Below, piece after piece: positions 50,823-59,384 of a DNA stretch of 64,000 nt (its first letter is position 1; each line of letters starts with the position of its first letter). The translations under genes and the position numbers were made by a program. Source of the stretch: VRUE01 sp963774405 (GTDB lineage: Bacteria; Actinomycetota; Thermoleophilia; Solirubrobacterales; 70-9); NCBI GenBank assembly GCA_963774405.1, contig CAVZEV010000011.1:66904-130903 (forward strand), read 5' to 3'. Under the pieces are notes generated by a model. The model was not told where the DNA came from and ran no database searches. It saw nothing but the letters and a program-made list of their open reading frames with translations.

Positions 50823-51605
50823 ATGGAGCTGCATACCCGCCGCTGGGGGGACGAGGCCGCGCACAGCGTGGTCTGCATCCATGGGGTCGGCCAGCACGGC
50901 GGCATCTTCGAGGAGCTGGCGCAGCGCCTGGCCGGCCAGGGCCACGCGGTTCTCGCGCTCGACCTGCGCGGCCATGGCGACTCCGGCCGCGAGCCGCCCT
51001 GGGACACCGGCACGCATCTAGCCGACGTCCTCGCCACGCTCGACTCGCTCGGGATCGAGCAGGCGACCTGGGTCGGCCACAGCTTCGGCGGTCGCCTCTG
51101 CGCCGGGCTGGCCGCCGCCGCCCCGGAGCGGACGAGGGCGCTCGCGATGCTCGACCCCGGTCTCGAGGTGCCCCCCGCCGTGGCGCTGCGCGGCGCCGAA
51201 ATCGAACGTTTGGACTGGAGCTTCGCCACCGTCGACGGCGCGGTCAATGCCCTGCTCTCGAGCGAGGCCGTGGTGGCCTCCCCGCACCAGGTGGTCAGGG
51301 AATACGCCGAGGATGACCTCCGCCAGGGCCCCGACGGTCGCTACCGCTTCCGCTCCTCGCCCAGCGCTGCCGTCGTCGCCTGGAGCGAGATGGTTCTGCC
51401 CTCCCCGCCGATCGCCAAGGTGCCGACCCTGTTCCTCACGGCGACGATCTCGCTCGTCCAGGCCGGCAGCGCCCAGGGGGAGTACCGCGAGGCGCTCGGC
51501 GAGCTGCTCACCGAGGTCATGGTCCCCAACGGCCACAACGTGCTCTGGGAGTCCCCCGAGGAGACGATCAGCGCGATCGAGGACTTCGTCGGCGGCGCGG
51601 GATGA
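50823..51605 (+). CDS. Alpha/beta hydrolase, possible chain-releasing or editing thioesterase
   Basis: This 260-residue alpha/beta-hydrolase has CIHGVGQHGG (oxyanion-hole HG), LDLRGHGDSG, the nucleophile elbow GHSFGG (Ser87), an Asp in AMLDPG (around 113) and a C-terminal His in NGHNVLW (around 243). ATG 50823 is preceded by GGAGAGGAAAG at a good distance; it lies 29 bases after the carboxylase/reductase. Since the PKS has no integrated thioesterase, this is the best candidate in view for releasing the finished chain from the last ACP or for editing stalled chains. This is inference from context: the sequence is not a typical GrsT-type thioesterase II, and it could act on another ester. Its last 38 bases overlap the convergent RTX-like gene. 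Confidence 0.82.
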   Translation: MELHTRRWGDEAAHSVVCIHGVGQHGGIFEELAQRLAGQGHAVLALDLRGHGDSGREPPWDTGTHLADVLATLDSLGIEQATWVGHSFGGRLCAGLAAAAPERTRALAMLDPGLEVPPAVALRGAEIERLDWSFATVDGAVNALLSSEAVVASPHQVVREYAEDDLRQGPDGRYRFRSSPSAAVVAWSEMVLPSPPIAKVPTLFLTATISLVQAGSAQGEYREALGELLTEVMVPNGHNVLWESPEETISAIEDFVGGAG

Positions 51606-52281
51606 TCTCGCATTCGTGGGTCTTCCCGCCGCCGCCTTCGACGTTGCAGTAGTCGTTGCCCGGGCCGCCGTAGAGCTGGTCGGCGCCGGGGCCGCCGTAG
51701 AGGCGGTCGTTGCCGGCTTCACCGTGGCAGCCGTCCTGGCCGGCGCCCATCGAGCAGTAGTCGTTGCCGGGCCCGCCCCAGCATCCGTCGCTGCCGCTGC
51801 CGGTTATGCAGACGTCATTGCCCGGCCCGCCGACGCAGTCGGTGTTGACCGGGCCCGAGACGCAGATGTCGTTGCCGCCGCCGCCGACGCAGCGGTTGCG
51901 CGGCGTGCCCTGCGGGTGGCAGGAGTCGCGCTCGCCGTTGCCGATCAGCTTGTCCGAGCCGGCGCCGAGGTAGGCGATCAGCGGCAGCGGCAGCTTGTCG
52001 AGCACTTCGACCTTGTCGTCGGCGGGGCCGGTGTCGATTTCGATCTCGCCGGCGCCGCCGAGCGGGCAGCTCACCGCGCCGTGGCCGCGGGTGAAGCCGC
52101 AGCCCTCGCTCACTTCGGCCATCGGGCCGGTGACGAGCAGGTTGCCGCCGCTGAGGCTGAGTCGCAGGTGCGTCCCCGTGGCGACGCCGCGGATCACGAT
52201 CCGCCCCTCCGGCACGGCGCCGGCCGCGAAGATCAGCGAGAGCAGCGCCGCGGCACCGAGCGCTGCCAGAGCACGGCGCAC
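51568..52281 (-). CDS. Secreted RTX-like (hemolysin-type calcium-binding repeat) protein
   Basis: This 237-residue protein has an N-terminal signal peptide (MRRALAALGAAALLSLIFAAG), a beta-rich middle part and a C-terminal array of GGxGND/GGPGADQLYGG nonapeptides. These repeats form calcium-binding parallel beta-rolls in RTX proteins. Unusually, many repeats contain Cys (CVGG, ICVSG, DVCITG, DGCWGG, DYC), which suggests disulfide-stabilised rolls outside the cell. It starts with GTG at 52281. No secretion partner is nearby. It is convergent with, and overlaps by 38 bases, the hydrolase of the PKS locus, marking the right edge of that locus. The exact function is unknown. Confidence 0.8.
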   Translation of the reverse strand: MRRALAALGAAALLSLIFAAGAVPEGRIVIRGVATGTHLRLSLSGGNLLVTGPMAEVSEGCGFTRGHGAVSCPLGGAGEIEIDTGPADDKVEVLDKLPLPLIAYLGAGSDKLIGNGERDSCHPQGTPRNRCVGGGGNDICVSGPVNTDCVGGPGNDVCITGSGSDGCWGGPGNDYCSMGAGQDGCHGEAGNDRLYGGPGADQLYGGPGNDYCNVEGGGGKTHECEIIPRRRRSPRSR

Positions 52282-52292
52282 CGCTCAGCCGC

Positions 52293-52440
52293 TCAGCCGC
52301 GCAGCCGCTCGAGCGCCTGCTCGCGACTCTCGTGCGTCGGGATCGTTTCCTCGAGGCCGGTGATGTCGAGCACCCGCTCGACCGTGACCACGAACACACC
52401 GTCTCCCTGCTCGCTGCGAACTTTGAACGGCGCTGGGCTC
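52293..52440 (-). pseudogene. STAS-domain-like remnant (anti-sigma-factor antagonist?)
   Basis: The minus strand reads APFKVRSEQGDGVF, then VVTVERVLDITGLEETIPTH, then ESREQALERLRG and a stop. This resembles the C-terminal third of STAS-domain anti-sigma antagonists (pattern RVLxxTGLxxxxPxxxSxxxAL). No start or N-terminal STAS core is found upstream in this frame: the frame runs into the ArsR gene with Arg-rich noise. A TTG near 52438 could start a 48-residue peptide. I read it as a decayed gene fragment; a genuine small protein is possible. Confidence 0.35.
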
Positions 52441-52512
52441 AACTCGGCTGCGATGGTACTGGACGGATCGCCGAGCGGGGCATCGAGGCGCCGGCGCCGC
52501 CGCGAGCGGGGC

Positions 52513-52845
52513 TCAGCCCCCTTCTTCCCTCCGCCGGCGGCCCCTGCCGGGCGGGCTCTCGCCGGCTTTCAGCGCCGTGATCGCCCAGGCCGAGCGGACG
52601 ATCGGGCGGTAGAAGTGCTGGGTCGAGCCGCGGTTCTGTTCGGTGCGCACCAGCTCGATCGCGCGGCATTCGGCCAGCACCCGCACGTGGTAGCTCAGTC
52701 CGCTCAGCTGCTCGGAGAGCACGAGCGCGAGCTCGCGCGGGCTGATCTCCTCGCCGGCGCGCAGCATCTCGCGCAGGATCCGGCGCCGCAGCGGGTGCCC
52801 CAGGGCATTGAACAGGTCATTCCCTTTCGGCTTGCTCCCCGCCAT
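52513..52845 (-). CDS. ArsR-type winged-helix transcriptional regulator
   Basis: This 110-residue DNA-binding protein opens with NALGHPLRRRILREML, the start of an ArsR-like winged helix. SPRELALVLSEQLSGLSYHVRVL forms the helix-turn-helix, and CRAIELVRTEQNRGSTQHFYRP forms the wing. No Cys-based metal site is seen, so it is not obviously a metal sensor; this subfamily (HTH_20-like) is often of unknown ligand. ATG 52845 is 47 bases downstream of the GH15 stop on the same strand, so the two may be co-transcribed. The C-terminal tail (GRGRRRREEGG) is basic and probably disordered. Confidence 0.82.
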   Translation of the reverse strand: MAGSKPKGNDLFNALGHPLRRRILREMLRAGEEISPRELALVLSEQLSGLSYHVRVLAECRAIELVRTEQNRGSTQHFYRPIVRSAWAITALKAGESPPGRGRRRREEGG

Positions 52846-52892
52846 GCGGCGAGGATACCGAACAAACGAAATCTATTGTCTGTGTCCTCGTC

Positions 52893-54800
52893 TCAGGCGT
52901 CCTCGCGGACGCCGCCCATCTCGGTGAAGACCGCGGTCGGGCCGCCGTCGGCGCGCTGCTCGTCGGCGATCACGTGCGAGACCGCGTTGATCAGGGCCAG
53001 GTGGGTGAAGGCCTGCGGGAAGTTGCCGAGGTGGCGGCCGCTTTCGGGCTCGAGCTCCTCGGCGAAGAGGTCGAGCCAGCCGGCTGCCTCCAGCAGCCGC
53101 TCGCAGAGCGCCCGCGCCCGCGCCGCCTCGCCGATCTCCGAGAGCGCCGAGGCCAGCCAGAACGAGCAGATCAGGAAGGTGCCCTCCGCGCCGCTGAGGC
53201 CGTCGTCGGTCTCCTCGACCTTGTAGCGCAGGACGAGGCCGTGTTCGGTCAGCTCGGCGGCGATCGCCTCGACCGTCGCCCGCACGCGCGGATCGTCGGG
53301 GGGGAGGAAGCGCAGCAGCGGGATCAGCAGGGTCGAGGCGTCCAGGGCGTCGGTCTCGTAGTGCTGGCGAAAGACGCCGTCGCGGACGCCGCGCTCGAGG
53401 ATCTCGGCCTTCATCTCATCCGCCCGCGCCTGCCACCCGTCGGCCAGCTCGTCGAGGCCGATCTCGCGGGCGAGGCGGACGCCGCGGTCGACCGCGACCC
53501 AGATCATCAGCTTCGAGGAGACGTAGTGGCGCGGCTCCCCGCGCGACTCCCAGATCCCCTGGTCGGGGTGCTCCCAGGCGGCGATCGCCGCTTCGACCTG
53601 GTAGCGGACCAGCTCGCGGTCGGCCTGCGTGCCGCTGCCCCGCAGCGCCTTGAAGTGCAGGTAGATCGAGTCGAGCAGGGCGCCCCAGACGTCGTTTTGG
53701 CGCTGGTCGTAGGCGCCGTTGCCGATCCGCACCGGGGCGGCGCCGCCGTAGCCGCCGAGGTGGTCGAGTGTGCTCTCGGTCAGCTCGCGCTCGCCGCCGA
53801 TCCCGTACATGATCTGCAGGTCGGGGTTGTCGCGGCAGACGCCGAGCACGAAGCGCATGAAGTCGCGCGCCTCCTGGTCGAAGCCGAGCGTGTGCAGCGC
53901 CCAGAGGGTGAAGGTCGAGTCGCGGATCCAGCTGTAGCGGTAGTCCCAGTTGCGTTCGCCGCCGGGCGTCTCGGGCAGCGAGGTCGTCGGCGCGGCGAGG
54001 ATCGCCCCGGTCGGCGTGTAGGTGAGGCCCTTCAGCACCAGCGCCGAGCGCTGCAGGTGGATGCGCCAGGGGTGATCGGGGAAGTCGCCGGCGCGCAGCC
54101 ACTGGCGCCAGAACTCTTCGGTCGAGTCGAGCCGCTCCAGCGCCTCCGGCGCGCTGCGCGGGCCGCCCAGGTCGCCCTCGCCCCAGGTGACCGCGCAGAA
54201 GCCGCTCTCGTCCTCGCGCAGGTGCAGTCGCCCGCGGGCGGCGCCCTCGCCGTCCAGGCTCAGCTCCATGTCGCTGCTCAGGCGCAGCTCGGTGCCGTCG
54301 CTGCCCAGGGCGACCGCTTCGCCCAGCTCGCCGCCGCTCCACTGCGCCGGCTCGGCGCCGTAGCCGAAGCGCGGCAGGCACTCCATCGCGACCTCGACCT
54401 CGCCGTCGATGCAGGTGAAGACGCGCAGCAGCGAGCGGTCGGACTCGTGCCCGGTCTGCGGGCGCCGGTCGGAGCCGTTGCCCCCCGGCGCCCACTCGGC
54501 GATCGAGAGCAGGTCGTGGGTGACCAGCCAGCCGCCGTCGCAGACCCAGGTCGTCTCGATCACCAGCGTGCCCGGCTCATAGCGGCGGCTGATCGGCACG
54601 ATCACGTCCTTCGGCGCCACCTTGAAGTGCCCGGCGCCGCGGTCGAGCAGGGCGCCGAAGACGCTGGCCGAGTCAAAGCGCGGCAGGCAGAGCCACTCAA
54701 CCGTCCCGTCGTAGGAGACCAGGGCGCTGGTGTGGCAGTCGGAGAGAAAGCCGTAGCCGCCGATCGGCGGGAAGCGGTTGTCGGCGGAGCTCACGGCCAT
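52893..54800 (-). CDS. Glycoside hydrolase family 15 protein (trehalase/glucoamylase)
   Basis: This 635-residue cytoplasmic enzyme has the bacterial GH15 layout: an N-terminal beta-sandwich beginning PPIGGYGFLSDCHTSALVS and an (alpha/alpha)6 barrel with NWDYRYSWIRDS (around 282). Catalytic-site motifs are QGIWE (general-acid Glu, around 417) and HLGNFPQAFTH (around 590). Actinobacterial proteins of this type have been shown to be trehalases, while others are glucoamylases; the sequence alone does not settle which. No signal peptide is present. Its start is only 14 bases from the divergent CtaG-like gene. The gene is complete and without frame changes. Confidence 0.9.
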   Translation of the reverse strand: MAVSSADNRFPPIGGYGFLSDCHTSALVSYDGTVEWLCLPRFDSASVFGALLDRGAGHFKVAPKDVIVPISRRYEPGTLVIETTWVCDGGWLVTHDLLSIAEWAPGGNGSDRRPQTGHESDRSLLRVFTCIDGEVEVAMECLPRFGYGAEPAQWSGGELGEAVALGSDGTELRLSSDMELSLDGEGAARGRLHLREDESGFCAVTWGEGDLGGPRSAPEALERLDSTEEFWRQWLRAGDFPDHPWRIHLQRSALVLKGLTYTPTGAILAAPTTSLPETPGGERNWDYRYSWIRDSTFTLWALHTLGFDQEARDFMRFVLGVCRDNPDLQIMYGIGGERELTESTLDHLGGYGGAAPVRIGNGAYDQRQNDVWGALLDSIYLHFKALRGSGTQADRELVRYQVEAAIAAWEHPDQGIWESRGEPRHYVSSKLMIWVAVDRGVRLAREIGLDELADGWQARADEMKAEILERGVRDGVFRQHYETDALDASTLLIPLLRFLPPDDPRVRATVEAIAAELTEHGLVLRYKVEETDDGLSGAEGTFLICSFWLASALSEIGEAARARALCERLLEAAGWLDLFAEELEPESGRHLGNFPQAFTHLALINAVSHVIADEQRADGGPTAVFTEMGGVREDA

Positions 54801-54814
54801 GCCAAGCTACCAGC

Positions 54815-55846
54815 GTGAGCAGCGTCCTCCTCGCCCACGTCACCGGCGCCTTCGCGCCGATCGAGGTCTTCCCGCTCACGCTCGGCGGCGCCGCCTACTG
54901 GCTGCGGGTGCGCAGCCTCGCCTGGGACGGCCGCTCGGTGCCGCTCTGGCGCCAGGTCTGCTTCGGCAGCGGCCTGCTGATCATCGCGATCGCGCTGTTC
55001 AGCCCGATCGGCCACATCTCCGACGAGCTGGTCATCGCCCACATGGTCGAGCACCTGCTGATCGGCGACATCGCCACCCTGCTCGTCGTCCTCGGCCTGA
55101 CCCGCTCGCTGCTGCAGCCGCTGCTCTCGATCAAGCTCTTCAACCGCCTGCAGGTGCTCACCCACCCGTTGATCGCGCTGCCGCTCTGGGCGATCAACTT
55201 CTACCTCTGGCACCTGCCCCCTATATATGACGCCGCCTACGGCACGGCGCCGATCCACGCCCTCGAGCACACCAGCTTCTTCGCCTTCGGCTGCCTGATG
55301 TGGATGCCGATCTTCGGCCCGCTGCCCAAGCCGGTGTGGTTCACCGCGGGCTGGAAGGTCGGCTACGTGTTCGTCGTGCGCTTCGTCAGCGCGATCCTCG
55401 GCAACGTGCTGATGTGGTCGGGCACGGTGCTCTACCCGATCTACGCCAAAGGCGAGCACTACTGGCACATCGCCCCGCTCGACGACCAGAGCACCGCCGG
55501 CGCGGTGATGATGATCGAGGGCACCTTCCTCGCCCTCGGCATCCTCGCCTGGATCTTCTTCGAGGTCGCCCGCGAAGGCACCGAGCGCCAGCGCCTGCTC
55601 GAGCTCGCCGAGGCCCGCGGCTTCGCCCTCGACGAGCGCCGCGCCCAACGCGCCGTCGCCGCCGGCCACGCGGCGCGCCTCGAAGAGCGGATCGTCTCCG
55701 GGAGCGGGGAGAGGGAGGCCGTGTCCCCACTGGTTAGAGCCCGCGCCTGGCTCGTCACCGGCCCGCTCGGCCGCGGCGCCGCCTTCGCGGTCGACTTCGC
55801 TGTCGCGGTGCGGACCGCCCTCACCCAGCGCCGCCGCCGGGTGTAA
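54815..55846 (+). CDS. CtaG-like cytochrome c oxidase assembly membrane protein
   Basis: This 343-residue polytopic membrane protein has about seven hydrophobic helices (for example LLIIAIALFSPIGHI, LLVVLGLTRSLLQPLL, GTFLALGILAWIFF). It contains the caa3_CtaG family histidines: HMVEHLLIGD, LWHLPPIYDAAY and HALEHTSFFAFG. Members assist assembly of cytochrome c oxidase, probably through copper handling, in the cytoplasmic membrane. The cytoplasmic C-terminal tail is long and charged. The start is GTG 54815, with no clear Shine-Dalgarno; the GH15 gene diverges 14 bases away, so control sequences must lie inside one of the two genes or the transcript is leaderless. Confidence 0.82.
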   Translation: MSSVLLAHVTGAFAPIEVFPLTLGGAAYWLRVRSLAWDGRSVPLWRQVCFGSGLLIIAIALFSPIGHISDELVIAHMVEHLLIGDIATLLVVLGLTRSLLQPLLSIKLFNRLQVLTHPLIALPLWAINFYLWHLPPIYDAAYGTAPIHALEHTSFFAFGCLMWMPIFGPLPKPVWFTAGWKVGYVFVVRFVSAILGNVLMWSGTVLYPIYAKGEHYWHIAPLDDQSTAGAVMMIEGTFLALGILAWIFFEVAREGTERQRLLELAEARGFALDERRAQRAVAAGHAARLEERIVSGSGEREAVSPLVRARAWLVTGPLGRGAAFAVDFAVAVRTALTQRRRRV

Positions 55847-55888
55847 CGCGTTGCGGCTCTCCGGGAACCGGAAAACGTTTCACCTCGT

Positions 55889-55894
55889 TAGGGT
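55889..55894 (+). promoter_or_regulatory. Candidate -10 box of trigger factor
   Basis: TAGGGT matches the actinobacterial -10 consensus and is followed by only 9 bases before the TTG start of tig. There is no Shine-Dalgarno in those bases, so the message may be leaderless or nearly so. No convincing -35 box is seen. Confidence 0.35.
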
Positions 55895-55903
55895 CTCGCC
55901 TTC

Positions 55904-57292
55904 TTGAAGACTTCTGTCACAGAGCTGCCCGACTCGCGTGTGCGGGTCGAGGTGGAGGTTCCCGCCGAGACGGTTGGCCGCGGCCTGCAGCGCGCCGCCC
56001 GCGGCCTGGCCAAGGAGATGCGCATGCCCGGCTTCCGCAAGGGCAAGGCGCCACCCTCGCTGGTGGTCCAGCGGCTCGGCTTCGGCACCGTCCTGCAGGA
56101 CGCGATCCGCGAGTCGCTGCCCGAGTGGTACGAAGAGGGCCTGCTCGGCTCCGGCATCAGCCCGGTCGGCGATCCCAACATCGAGATCGTCTCCGCCCCC
56201 GAGGCCGAGGGCGAGCCGCTCGAGTTCAAATTCGAGATCGGCGTCCGCCCGCCGGCCAAGCTTGGCGAGTACAAGGGCCTCGAGGTCGGCAGGGCCGAGC
56301 CCGAGCCGACCGAGGAGATCGTCGACCGCGAGGTCGAGCGCATCCGCGAGGGCTTCACCAAGCTCGAGCCGGTCGAGCGCGCCGCCGCCGAGGGCGACGT
56401 GCTGCTGGTCGACTTCGAGGGCCTGCGCGACGGCAAGGCCTTCGAGGGCGGCAAGGCAAACGACTACCTGCTCGAGCTCGGCGGCGGCCAGCTGATCGAG
56501 GGCTTCGAGGAGCAGCTCAGCGGCGCCGAAGCGGGCGAAGAGCGCACCGTCGAGGTCACCTTCCCCGAGGACTACCAGGCCGAGGAGCTGGCCGGCGAGG
56601 ACGCCGTCTTCAAGGTCGAGGTCAAGGAGGTGCGCGAGAAGGTCCTGCCCGAGCTGGGCGACGACTTCGCCGCCGAGGCCTCCGAGTTCGACACGCTCGA
56701 TGAGCTGCGCGCCGACATCGCCAAGCGGGTCTCCGAGGCGGTCGAGGAGCGCGCCGAGCAGGACTTCCGCGTCGCCGCCGTCGACGCTGCGGTCGAGGCC
56801 GCCACGGTCGAGCTGCCCGACGCCCTGGTCGAGGCCCGCGCCGAGGAGCGCTGGGACCGGGTCGAGCGCCAGCTCGCCGCCCGCGGCATGGACCCCGACG
56901 CCTACCTGCAGATGCAGGGCAAAACCCGCGAGGAGCTGCTCGCGGAATCGAAGCCCGACGCCGAGCGCGAGCTCAAGCGCGAGGCCGTCCTCGCCGCGAT
57001 CGCCGCGGCCGAGGCGATCGAGGTCTCCGAGGAGGAAATGGTCGAGGCCCTCGCCCACACCGCCGAACACGAGCGCACCACCCCCGAGAAGCTCCTCGCC
57101 CGCCTCCAGGAGAACGGCCGCGACGCGATGGTCCGCGAGGACATCGCCGTCCGCAAGGCAATCGACCTGGTCGCCGACTCCGCCAAACCCATCCCCCTCG
57201 AGCAGGCCGAGGCCCGCGAGAAGATCTGGACCCCCGAGAAGGAGCAGGAGGACAAACCCTCCGAGCTCTGGACCCCGGGCGACGACGCGTAG
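55904..57292 (+). CDS. tig: Trigger factor (ribosome-associated chaperone, peptidyl-prolyl isomerase)
   Basis: Trigger factor binds the ribosomal exit tunnel and shields nascent chains. This 462-residue protein has the ribosome-binding tail signature GFRKGKAP (43-50) in the N-terminal domain. An FKBP-like domain follows (around 155-240: GDVLLVDFEG, GFEEQLSGAEAGEE), then a long helical C-terminal domain. It ends in an acidic/Pro tail (SELWTPGDDA). It starts with TTG 55904; the family N-terminus (KTSVTELPDSRVRVEVEVP) begins right there, so no earlier start is needed. In many bacteria tig sits next to clpP; here clpP lies 2.7 kb away on the other strand, separated by three genes. The gene is complete. 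Confidence 0.93.
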   Translation: MKTSVTELPDSRVRVEVEVPAETVGRGLQRAARGLAKEMRMPGFRKGKAPPSLVVQRLGFGTVLQDAIRESLPEWYEEGLLGSGISPVGDPNIEIVSAPEAEGEPLEFKFEIGVRPPAKLGEYKGLEVGRAEPEPTEEIVDREVERIREGFTKLEPVERAAAEGDVLLVDFEGLRDGKAFEGGKANDYLLELGGGQLIEGFEEQLSGAEAGEERTVEVTFPEDYQAEELAGEDAVFKVEVKEVREKVLPELGDDFAAEASEFDTLDELRADIAKRVSEAVEERAEQDFRVAAVDAAVEAATVELPDALVEARAEERWDRVERQLAARGMDPDAYLQMQGKTREELLAESKPDAERELKREAVLAAIAAAEAIEVSEEEMVEALAHTAEHERTTPEKLLARLQENGRDAMVREDIAVRKAIDLVADSAKPIPLEQAEAREKIWTPEKEQEDKPSELWTPGDDA

Positions 57293-57347
57293 CGCCCAAT
57301 CCTTCCGGTGCAGCAGGAAGCCGTCCAGGGCCGTTGAAGCCAGTTAG

Positions 57348-58006
57348 ATGCTCGCCTGGCTCACAGCCCTCTGCGCGGTGCTGGCCTTTGCCCTTGGTGC
57401 GCTGGCCTGGCGCTTCGCCAGGGCGCTGCGCTCGCTGGAAGCAGACCACCGGGGGCTGGAACAGGGAATGGAGCTGCTCTCGCACAGCGACCCGCTCACC
57501 GGCGTCTTCAACCGCCGCCGCTTCGACGAGGCGCTCGCGGCGCAGCTCGCTCAAGCCCGCCGCTACGGCCGGGGCGGCGCGCTGCTGATCGCCGACCTCG
57601 ACCGCTTCAAGCAGATCAACGACGAGTTCGGCCACCCCGCCGGCGACGAGGCGCTGCGCCTGGTCGCCCGCGTCCTCGCCGAGAACCTGCGTGAGACCGA
57701 TGTCGTCGGCCGCGACGAGGGCGGCCTCGTCGCCCGCCTCGGCGGCGACGAGTTCGCCCTGCTGCTGCCCGAGACCGACGCCGCCGGTGCCGAGGCGGTG
57801 GGGGAGAGGCTCGTCGCCGCGCTTGCCGCCGAGCCGCTGCGGATCGGCGGTCGCGAGCTGCGGCTGGGGATCAGCATCGGCGTCGCCGGCTTTGGCGCGG
57901 GCGAGTTCCCCAGCGCCGAGGGCCACTGCTCGCTGCAGCCGATCGTGCGATGTACGTGGTCAAGGCAGCGGGCGGCGGCGGCGCTTCCGTAGGGCTCCGC
58001 TCGTGA
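57348..58006 (+). CDS. Membrane-anchored diguanylate cyclase (GGDEF), frameshifted near the 3' end
   Basis: The enzyme makes the second messenger c-di-GMP from two GTP. It has one N-terminal transmembrane helix (residues 4-21), a short linker, then a full GGDEF domain: DPLTGVFNRRRF, LIADLDRFKQINDEFGH, LGGDEFALLLPETD (GGDEF at 132-136) and LGISIGVAGF. No RxxD inhibitory site is seen at the usual position. The plain reading frame stops at 57992 with a foreign tail. A one-base change near 57,921 restores the family C-terminus (LLAAADRAMYVVKAAG) and ends at TGA 58004-58006, so I give the corrected end. It follows tig by 55 bases and converges with the TetR gene. Confidence 0.84.
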
Positions 58007-58025
58007 CCCCTCCCGCTCGGGCGCG

Positions 58026-59384
58026 CTAGGCCGACTGCTCGCGTTCGATCGCCTCGACCGCCGCTGCCGGTCCGATCGCGGGTGCGAGGACCAGGTAGGC
58101 GAGCGTGGCCGAGATCTTTGTGCGGTCGCGGAGGACGTGGTGGTGAAAGAGGGACCAGGTGGCGCCGGTGATGGCCTCGTCGCTGAGGGGCGTGGGCCGG
58201 TTGCCGCCGGCGGTGAGCATTTCGACGATGGCGTCGCCCAGGCGCCGGCGCGAGCGGGCCCCATTGGGGCTCGGGGGGAAGTCGCCGCTGAGGCAGACCC
58301 GCGCCAGGAACGGATCCCGGGCGATCTGATCGCACAGCGCGGCGATCGCCCGGTAGACGCCACCGGGGGGGCCGGCGGCCGCCGTCTGCGCGCGCACCGC
58401 TTGGGCCATCGCCTCCGCCGCATGCTGGTCCAGGGCGGCCAGGTAGCAGTCCTCCACGCCCTCGAAGTGGGCCTCGAATTTGCGTCGCGAGACGGACGCC
58501 TTGGAGCGGATGCGGGGGGCGGTGAGGCCGCCGTAGCCCCGGGCCGAGGCAAGTTCGGCGACCGCCGCGAGGATCAGGTCGCGATCCCCGCGCGGGGAAC
58601 GGGGTTTACCCGCCTCGGCCAGGGCGCTGAGTGCGGTGTCCCGCCAGACCGATCGGCCGTCGAGGTCGCTCAGCCGCCCCGCGGGTTTGCCCGGGTATGA
58701 GGTCGCCCACGCGACCAGCTCGCCGCCGCCGCTCGCGAGATCGGCGACCTCGCCGGCCAGAAGGCGGCTTCGCGAAACCGTCGCGACCCCGGCGACCATT
58801 CCCTCCACGATCAACGGCGGCACCACGATCCCCCCGGGGGCACGAGCAAGAGCCTCGGCGAGCACCCCCTCGAAGGAGCGCTCGGCTCGCCAGGCTCGCG
58901 CCAGTGCGGCATCTCCTGCTGCGTAGACGTCGACCAGGGCCAGCCGGGCCGCGGTCGGCTCCTGCTCGAGCTCGCGGGCGAACTCCTCGAAGACGAGGCG
59001 CGTGCGCAGGCGCCAGTCGCGCTCTCCCGCCTGGGCGGCGACGATGCGGCGGGTCGCCCGGCGGGTGATCAGCTCGTAGGTCTGCAGGAAGCAGTCCTCT
59101 TTGCTGGCGAAGTGTTCGTAGAAGGCGCGGGTGGACACCTGCGCTCGGCCGGCGACGTCGCGGACCTTTAGGCCCCGGTAGCCGTGCTCGGCGACGATCT
59201 GGATCGTCGCCTCGTGTATCCGGGCCAACTGGTGGGCGGCGACCTCCCGGGCGTCGAGGCCCGGCCCGGGCGAGAGCTTGCGCCGCCGCGCAAACGTTTC
59301 GGGGCCTGGCTCCGCCCCGGCCTCCCTCGTTTCACTGCCCACCGGCGCCTCCCCCGATTGAGCTCCTTGCGGCCGGCACCCCAA
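58026..59384 (-). CDS. Tandem TetR-family regulator (two TetR units in one chain)
   Basis: This 452-residue protein contains two TetR-type units. The first helix-turn-helix is IVAEHGYRGLKVRDVAGRAQ with VSTRAFYEHFASKEDCFLQ (around 60-100). The second is ASARGYGGLTAPRIRSKASV with SRRKFEAHFEGVEDCYLAAL (around 275-320). Each is followed by an all-helical ligand/dimerisation region. A normal TetR protein is about 200 residues, so this is an internal duplication able to act as a covalent dimer; the second recognition helix is more diverged. The start is uncertain (TTG 59384 or GTG 59342) because the first 45 residues are low-complexity. The target is unknown, but the AT-rich region just upstream is a likely site of autoregulation. 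Confidence 0.85.
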   Translation of the reverse strand: MGCRPQGAQSGEAPVGSETREAGAEPGPETFARRRKLSPGPGLDAREVAAHQLARIHEATIQIVAEHGYRGLKVRDVAGRAQVSTRAFYEHFASKEDCFLQTYELITRRATRRIVAAQAGERDWRLRTRLVFEEFARELEQEPTAARLALVDVYAAGDAALARAWRAERSFEGVLAEALARAPGGIVVPPLIVEGMVAGVATVSRSRLLAGEVADLASGGGELVAWATSYPGKPAGRLSDLDGRSVWRDTALSALAEAGKPRSPRGDRDLILAAVAELASARGYGGLTAPRIRSKASVSRRKFEAHFEGVEDCYLAALDQHAAEAMAQAVRAQTAAAGPPGGVYRAIAALCDQIARDPFLARVCLSGDFPPSPNGARSRRRLGDAIVEMLTAGGNRPTPLSDEAITGATWSLFHHHVLRDRTKISATLAYLVLAPAIGPAAAVEAIEREQSA

